From: Tsukamurella sputi
GTDB lineage: Bacteria > Actinomycetota > Actinomycetes > Mycobacteriales > Mycobacteriaceae
DNA length: 64,000 nucleotides
Direction: 5' to 3'
Assembly (NCBI RefSeq): GCF_007858445.1
Contig: NZ_VIGV01000003.1
Coordinates: 186,001-250,000, forward strand
Shown: positions 27,184 through 36,100 of the stretch, in pieces
Numbering within the stretch: the first letter of the stretch is position 1
Layout of the letters: each line of letters opens with the position of its first letter
Translations under genes and position numbers: made by a program
The notes under the pieces: model-generated
Database searches by the model: none
What the model was told of the DNA's origin: nothing
Seen by the model: the letters and a program-made list of their open reading frames with translations, nothing else

Positions 27184-30100
27184 GTGGACCACGTGGTGCA
27201 CTCCCTGACCGGAGCCCAGTACGGAATGTGGCTCGGTCAGCAGATGTCCCCGGACGTCGCCTACACCGTCGCGCAGTACGTCGACATCCGCGGTCCGTTC
27301 GACGTCGCGACCATGCAGACCGCCACGCGCGAGGCGAGCGACGAGTTCTTCTCCCCCTACCTGCGCATCGAGGTGGACGAGTCGGGTGCCCCGGTGCAGT
27401 GGCTCGATCGCTCCATCGACGCCGCGGCTCAGGTGATCGACCTCGGCCTCGCGGATCTGCCCGAGGACCAGCGCATCGACGCCGCCGTCGCGTGGATGCG
27501 CGCCGAGTACTCCCGCCCGATCGATCTCGCGACCGACGAGCTCATCATCAATCGGCTCATCCACGTCTCCGACGACCGCTGGCTCTGGTACGCCCGCGCC
27601 CACCACGTCGTCATCGACGGCTACGGCGCCTCGATCCTGCAGCGCCGCGTCGCGGAGCTCTACACGGCGCACGCCACCGGCACCGAGGTGGCGCCGCTGA
27701 AGCCGGCCCCGCTGGCGCCCGAGGGCTTCGTGACCGCCGAGGAGAAGTACTTCGCCTCCGCCCGCTCCGAGGGCGACGCCGAGTACTGGGCCGAGGTCGT
27801 GGCCACGCTGCCCGAGGCGGCGGGACTGAGCCGCGTGGTCGCGGCACCGTCGACCCTGAACCTGCGCCGCAACGGCGAGCCGAGCGCCGAGGCGGGCGCG
27901 CGCCTCGAGGCCGCCGCCGAGCGACTCGGAACCAACCGCACCGGCCTGGTGATCGCGGCCTTCGGTGCGTACGTGGCCGCCGTCTCCGGTCGGGAGCAGA
28001 TCTCGCTGTCGGTCCCCGTGGCCGCTCGCACGACCGCCGCGCTCCGCGGCTCGACGGGTATGACGGCCAACGTGCTGCCGGTCCCGGTCCGCGCCGGCTC
28101 CGGCGCCACCGTCTCCGACATCATCGACGGGACCGGGCTCGATCTGCGCAACGGGCTGCGCCACCAGCTCTACCCCGCCGCCCGGATGGAGGCGCCCACG
28201 ATGCGTGAGGGCGTCGTCGGTTCCACCTTCGGCGACACGATCAACATCATGATGTTCTCGTCGGCCCTCGTCCTCGGAGAGGCCGCCGGCACCCTGAACC
28301 TGCTCACTTCCGGGCCCGCCGAGGACGTGGCGGTCACCGTCTACGAGTCCGAGCAGGGCGCGCTGCGGATCGACATGGAGGCGAATCCCGCGGCGTACAC
28401 CGTGGCCGATCTCGATGCCCACTACGTGCGGTTCATGGAGTACCTCGAGCGCTTCGCGGCCGCCCCCGGCGGGACTCCGCTCTCCGCGCTCACCGTCGCC
28501 ACCGACGCGGAGACCGAGGACTGGACCCGGTTCGCCGGGGCCGCTCAGGGCGCTCCCGCCGCAGCGGGGTCCTCGGTCCCGATGCCCGAGCTCCTGCGCC
28601 GCGCGGCCGCCGCGCATCCCGACCGCGTCGCCGTGGTCGACGGTGACCGCAGCATCACCTACGGCGAGCTGGACCGGTACAGCGACCGCCTCGCCCGCTA
28701 CCTGATGACCGTCGGCGCGGCGCCCGAGGAGCGCGTGGCGCTGCGGATCCCGCGGTCGCTCGAGTCGGTGATCGCGGTGTGGGCCGTGACCAAGACCGGT
28801 GCCGCCTTCGTTCCGATCGATCCGAAACTGCCGGCCGAGCGCGCCGAGCACATCGCCACCGCTGCGGCGCCCGTCGCGACGCTCACCCCCGCGGACCTCG
28901 CCCGCGTGTGGGGACCCGGAGCGAACGCCGGCGCCAGCGAAGCGGATTGGCCGACGATCGACCTGGCGAACCCCGCCTACGTGATCTTCACCTCCGGGTC
29001 CACCGGCCGCCCCAAGGGCGTCAGCGTGACACACACGGGCCTGTCGAGCCTCGCCGCGGAGCTGGTGCGCTCGCACGGTCTCGCCGAGGGCTCACGCGTG
29101 ATGCACTTCGTCTCCCCGGGCTTCGACGCCTCGGTGCTCGAGCTGCTCATGGCCGTCGACAGCGCTTCGACGCTCGTCGTGGTCCCGCCGGACGTGTACG
29201 GCGGCGAGGAACTGGAGGAGGTCCTCGCCCAGGGGCAGGTGAACGGCGGTTTCATCACGCCCGCCGCGGTCGCCACGCTCGACCCTGCGAAGCTCCCCGC
29301 GCTCACCTCGCTGGGCGTGGGCGGCGACACCGTGCCGCAGGCCCTGGTGGACAAGTGGGCGGGCGACAAGCGCACTCTCGTCAACGTCTACGGCCCCACC
29401 GAGACCACGATCGCCGTCACCCTCGGCGCGCTGCAGGGCTCCGAGCCGGTCCGTCTCGGCGGCCCGATTCCGGGGACCCGTCTCTACGTGCTCGACGCCG
29501 AACTGCGCCCCGCGCCAGCGGGCGTCGCCGGCGAGCTCTACATCTCCGGTCCGGGCATCGCCCGCGGCTACCACGGCAATCCCGTCCTCACGGCGGAGCG
29601 GTTCGTGGCGAACCCCTTCGAGTCCGACGGTGCGCGCATGTACCGGTCGGGAGACCTGGTCCGCTGGGACACCGACGGCAAGCTCGAGTTCCTCGGGCGT
29701 GTCGATTCGCAGGTGAAGCTGCGTGGTTTCCGCATCGAACTGGGCGAGATCGACGCCGCGGTCATGCGCGTGCCCGGCACCGAGCGCGCGGTCACCGTCG
29801 TCCACGGGGACGACACGGCCACAGCCGAACTCGTCACCTACGTGACCGGCACCGCCGATCCCGCCGCGATCACCGCGGGCATCTCCGCGGAGCTGCCGGC
29901 CTACATGGTCCCGGCGCACATCGTGGCGCTCGACGAGTTCCCGCTCACCGTCAACGGCAAGGTCGATCACAAGCGGCTGCCGCAGCCCGAGCGCGCGGCC
30001 GTCGCGGTGGTCGCCGGCCGGGGTCCGAAGACCGACGCCGAGCAGCTCGTGGCGGCCGCCTTCGCCGAGGTCATCCCGGGCGTCTCGAAGGACGACCTGA

Positions 30101-33100
30101 ACGTGGCCACCACGCTCTTCGATCTGGGCGGCAACTCGCTGTCCGCGACGCGCATCGCGGCCCGGCTCGGGTCGGCCACCGGCACCCGGGTCAGCGTGGC
30201 CACCGTCTTCGCGAATCCCACCGTCGAGGGTCTCGCCGCCGCGATCGGCGGCGCGCCCGTGCCCGCGGCGGCGATCGCTCCATCGGCACCGGCGGCCGCG
30301 CCCGCCGCGGCCGAGCCGGAGTTCACTGCACCGTCGGACCCCGAGGAGGCGGCCGAGCTGCTTCCGGCCCAGCACCAGATGTGGGTGCGCAACCGAGTGA
30401 GTCCCGATGGCTCGTACCACATCCCGGTCGCGCTGCACCTGCGCGGCGACGTGGACGTCTCGGCCATGCGCGTCGCGCTGGGCGAGGTCGTGGCGCGGCA
30501 CACCCCGCTCCGCACCGTCTACCGCAACGGCCCCACCGCGGGCGAGCCCGAGGTGCAGGTGCTGCCCGCCGGGCCCAACCTGGTGCCCTTCACCGAGCGG
30601 ACGGTGTCGATCGACGAGCTCACCGACGCGGCGTCGGAGTACGCCGGGGAGCCCTTCGATCTCGCCGCCGACGTGCCGATCCGCGCGCGCATGTACCGCA
30701 TCGACGACCGGCACCAGGTGCTCGTGCTGGTGATCCACCACATCGCCGCCGACGGCTGGTCGATGATGCCGCTCGCCGGTGATCTCGCGACGGCCTACGC
30801 CTCGCGGACCCGGGGCAAGGCGCCGAAGTTCGCGCCGCTGCCGCGCACGTACACCGAGCACGCCCGCTCCTACAAGCACCGGCTGACCGGGGCGCCGCGC
30901 CAGGCGCTCGACCGGTTCTGGGCCGACGTGCTCGCCGACCCACCGGCGGAGTCGGTGCCACCCGCCGCGGTCCCGCGTTCCGGTGGCGTCGTCTCCGCGG
31001 CCCGCTCGATCGACACCCGCGTCGCGCCCGAGGTCTGGGCCGGCGTGGCGGGCCTGGCCCGCGCGCACACCACGACGCCCTTCATCGTGGTGCACGCCGC
31101 TCTCGCCGCGGCGATCTCACGCCTGTCGGGCCAGAGCGACCTGGTGATCGGCACCGCCGTCGCCGGTCGCGGTGAGGCCGAGCTCGACGGCCTCGTCGGT
31201 ATGTTCGTGAACTCGATCCCGCTGCGCACGCGCACCGCCAACGACGAGACCTTCGCCCAGCACCTCGCCGCGGTCAGCCGCGGCGACCTCGACGCGCTGG
31301 ACCATTCGGACCTTCCCTTCGAATCGGTCCTCGAGCTGGTCGACCCGCCGCGCGCCGCGGGCCGTCACCCCATCTTCCAGGTGATGCTCAACCAGCGCCC
31401 CTTCGACACCCAGCACTTCCCGATGGCGGGAGTCGACGTCGAGGTCGTCCCCGTCGACGTGCCGATCGCCCGCTTCGACCTCGAGTTCACCCTCGGCGCC
31501 GACGGCACGATCGAGCTGCGCTACGCCTCGGAGCTGTACCGCACCGAGCAGGCCGAGTCGATCCTCGACGCGCTCGTCGCGGTGCTCACCGCGGTGGGCA
31601 TCGACCCGCAGACGACGATCGACGAACTGCCGATCATGTCGTCCGATCGCCTCGCCGAGCTGACACCGGTGCGCGGCGTGGAGGCCGACTTCCACACGCC
31701 TCTGGGGCAACTCATGCGTGAGGCCGCGCGCACCTACTCGAACCGGCCCGCCGTCATCGACGGTGAGCGGGTGTTGACCTACCGCGAGCTGTACGCCGAC
31801 GCGCGCAAGGTGGCCGCCGCAGTGCTCGCCGCGGGTTCGCGCCCCGGCGAGGCCGTTCTCACGGACCTGCCGCGCTCCGCCGAGTCCATCACCGCCTTCT
31901 GGGGCATCACCCTGGCCGGCGCCGCGGTGGCGCCCGTGGACCCGAAGTACCCCCAGGACCGCCGCGACTACATCGCGAACGACGTGCGCGCCCGGGTGGG
32001 CGTGACCGCCACCGGAACCGGTGTGGAGGGCGTCAACTGGGTCGCGATGGACAACCTCGACGGCGACGGCTACGACCCGCAGATCGTGCCGAACCTCGAC
32101 GACGCGGCGTACGTGATCTACACGTCCGGCTCCACCGGCCAGCCCAAGGGCACCGTCGTCACGCACCGCGGCCTCGGCAACTTCGCCGAGGAACTGCACG
32201 TGCGCCTGCAGACCGGCGCCGACACCCGGGTGATGGCCTTCGCCTCCACCGCCTTCGACGCCACCGTGCTCGAGCACCTCATGGCGATCCGCGTGGGCGC
32301 GCCGCTGGTCGTGGTGCCCCCGGGCACCACCGGCGGCCGCGAACTCGAGAAGATCATCGCCGATCACGGTGTGACGCACGGCTTCCTCACCCCGTCGACA
32401 CTGGCCACCCTGAACCCGGAGGCGGTCCCGTCGTGGACCACCGTGCTCGCCGGCGGCGAGGCGCTCGGGCCCGGCCTGGCGAAGAAGTGGAGCGTCGGCC
32501 GCAGCCTGCACAACGGCTACGGCCCGACCGAGACCACCATCATGACCGCGATCTCCGATGCGCTCGCCGGCGACGGCCGCGTGCCGATCGGCCCGCCCGT
32601 GCGCGGACAGGGCCTGATGGTCCTCGACGACGAGCTGCGTCCCGTCCCCGTGGGCATGCCCGGCGAGCTCTACGTCGCCGGGCCGCAGCTGGCGCGCGGC
32701 TACCACCGGCGCCCGCAGCTCACCGCGTCGCGGTTCGTCGCGAACCCGTACGGCGAGCCCGGTTCCCGCATGTACCGCACCGGTGACGTGGTCCGCTGGA
32801 CCCGCAGCGACAGCGGACAGCTGATCGTCGACTTCGTGGGCCGCAACGACTTCCAGGTGAAGATCCGCGGTATTCGCATCGAGCTCGGCGAGATCGACGC
32901 GACCATCGACACGATGCCCGGGGTCGACTTCGTCTCCACCCAGGTCCGCCCGGGCCCCGACGGTGCGCCGGCTCTCGTCGCGTACGTCAAGGGCGACGTG
33001 GATCCCGCCGCCGTGCGCACCCACGTGCGCACCCGGCTGCCCGGCTTCATGGTCCCCGCCGCGGTGATGATCATCGCGTCGGTGCCCATGGGCAACACCG

Positions 33101-36100
33101 GCAAGCTGGACAACGCCGCGCTGCCCGAGCCCTACTTCGGCGGCACCGGCAACGCCGCCGCCAAGCCCACGACCCCGGCGGAGAGCCGTGTGGTCGAGGC
33201 CTTCCGCAAGGTGCTGGGCAGCGAGGCCATCGGCGTCGAGGACGACTTCTTCGACCTCGGCGGCAACTCGCTCTCGGCCAACGAGCTGGTGGGCCTGCTG
33301 GGCAACGGGATCGAGGCGCGCACCGTCTTCGACCTGCGGACCCCCGCCGCGATCGCGACCGCGCTCACGGGCGATCCGGACCGGATCTCCAACGAGTCCG
33401 CGCTCGAGGACCAGGGCCTGCGCCGCGTTCAGCGCGGCGACCGCATGCCGCTCTCGTCCGCGCAGGAGCGGATGTGGCTGCAGAACAAGATCGATCCGGG
33501 CCCGACGTACAACATCGGCGCGGCCTTCCTCGCCAGCCGACCCGTCGACAAGGCCGTTCTCGATGCGGCCCTGCGCGACCTGCTCGAGCGGCACGAGAGC
33601 CTGCGCACCCGGTACCCGTCCTCGGCCGAGGGGCCGTACCAGGAGATCCTGCCCGTCGACGCACCGGAGGTCCGCGGCTTCGCGGCCGAGTTCGGCACCG
33701 CCACCTCGAACGTGGCGGGCCAGGAGTCCGCCATCGCCGAGTTCGTGGCGCGGCCCTTCGCCCTCAACCGCGACGTGCCGCTGCGCGTCATGACCGCCCC
33801 CACCGGGAAGGGCTCCATCCTGGCGATCGCGGTGCACCACATCGCGGCGGACGGCGCCTCGGTGGTGCCGCTGACTCGGGACCTGATGGCGGCGTACCTC
33901 GCCCGCAGCACGGGCTCGGAGCCGCAGTGGACCGAGCTGCCGCTGCAGTACGCGGACTACGCGGTGTGGCAACGCGGCCAGGCGGAGAAGGACGCCGGTG
34001 CGGTGGACTACTTCGCCGAGCGCCTCGCGGGCGTCCCGGAGGAGAGTTCCTTCCCGGCCGACGGCCCCCGCCCGACGATCGGCTCGACCGACGCCGGCGA
34101 GGTCGCCATCGTGCTGCCCAAGGACGAGCGGGATGCGCTGGCGGACTTCGCCAGCAAGCGCGGCGTGTCCATGTTCATGGTGCTGCACGCGGGCCTCGCG
34201 GCGCTGCTGCACCGCGTCAACGGGGCCGACGACGTGGTCGTCGGCACCCCGGTGATCGGCCGCACAGATCGTCGCCTGCGCGACGTGGTCGGCATGTTCG
34301 TCAACACGGTGGCGCTGCGCACCACCGTGACCGGCACCGAGAGTTTCAACGCCCTCGTCGACCGGATCCGCAGTGGCGACCTCGACGACCTCGTGCACGC
34401 GACCGCGCCCTTCGAGCGCGTCATCGAGGCTCTGCAGCCGCCCCGCAGCCGCGATCGCCACCCCGTTTTCCAGGTGGTGCTGAGCCACCAGAACCTCGGT
34501 GATCCGCTCAGCGTGATCACCTCCGACGGCGGCGGCATGTTCGAGCTCGAGCCGCTGCCTCTGGCGGCGGCGACCACGACCTTCGACGCCACCTTCGAGG
34601 TGCGCGAGGTCGAGGAGGGGCTGCGGTTCAACCTGCGCTACCGCACCGATCTCTACCGGCCGGTCACGGCCGAGGGCATCGTCGGACGCCTGGCGCGCCT
34701 GGTGACGGCGGGCGTGGCTTCGCCGGACACCCCGGTCGCCGACCTGCCGGTGCTGCTGCCGGAGGAGCGCGAGCTGTTCCAGCGCGCGTCCACCACCATC
34801 GAGCCGCACACCATGGCGGAGATCCTGGCGCGTGCCGTGCGGCAGCGCCCGGGTGCACCCGCGCTGCGCGACGGCGACCTGCACTACACCTACTCCGAGC
34901 TGGACTCCGCGGTCTCGGCCCTCGCCAACCGCCTGTCCGGGCTCGGCGTGGGCACCGGAACCCGCGTGGCCGTGTCGATCCCGCGGTCCGCGGCGTCGGT
35001 CGTGGCCTTCTGGGCCGTGGCTCGGCTCGGCGCGGTCTACGTGCCGGTCGACCCGAACTACCCGGCGGAGCGGATCGAGTACATCCTCGATGACGCGAAG
35101 CCCGCGGTCGGCCTGTCCGTCCGGGACGTCGCGTCGGGCCTGCCGAAGAGCGTCGAGTGGGTGCTGGTCGACCTGACCACCTCGCGCGTGCAGCATCCGC
35201 CGGCCGACGTGGCGCCGGTGGGCGTGGACGATCCCGCGTACGTCATCTACACGTCGGGCTCGACCGGCAAGCCCAAGGGCGTCGTCGTGCCGCACCGCGG
35301 CCTGGCCGCCATGGCGGATTCGCTGGTGCGCCAGCACGCCGTGGGCGCCGGCGCCCGCGTCCTGCACTTCGCCTCGCCCAGCTTCGACGCCTCGATCCTC
35401 GAGCTGCTGCTCGCGACGTGGTCGCGGGCGGAGCTGGTGATCGCGCCGGTCACGCTCTACGGCGGCTCGCCGCTCGGTGACTTCCTCGCCGAGAACGAGG
35501 TCACCCACGCTTTCATCACCCCCGCGGCGCTGGCCACGATCCCCGATCGCGACCTGCCCCTGCTGGAGGCGCTCAGCGTCGGCGGCGACGTGCTGCAGAG
35601 CGAGCTGGCGCGCCGCTGGTCGAACGGCCGCATCCTGATCAACGCCTACGGTCCGACCGAGGTCACGATCGCCGCGACCATCGGCGCCGTCGACCCGGAG
35701 AACGTGGGCATCGGCAGTGCCGTCACCGACGCGCAGCTGATGATCTGCGACGAGCGCCTCAACCTCGTGGCGCCCGGCACCGTGGGCGAGCTGTACGTGG
35801 CGGGACCGGGTGTGGCGCACGGCTACCTCGACCGGCCGGAACTGACCGCGTCGCGGTTCGTCGCGAATCCGTACAACGACGCGGAGGGCTACAAGCGGAT
35901 GTACCGCACCGGGGACTTGGTGCGCTGGCGCGCCTCCGAGTCCGGAGACCCCGTGCTCGAGTTCGTGGGCCGCAGCGACGATCAGCTCAAGGTGCGCGGC
36001 TTCCGCGTCGAGCCGGGCGAGGTCGCCACTGCGGTGGAGAGCCACCCGAACGTGCGGCAGGCCGTCGTGGTCGTGGACCGTGGCGACGGCTCGCTCGAAG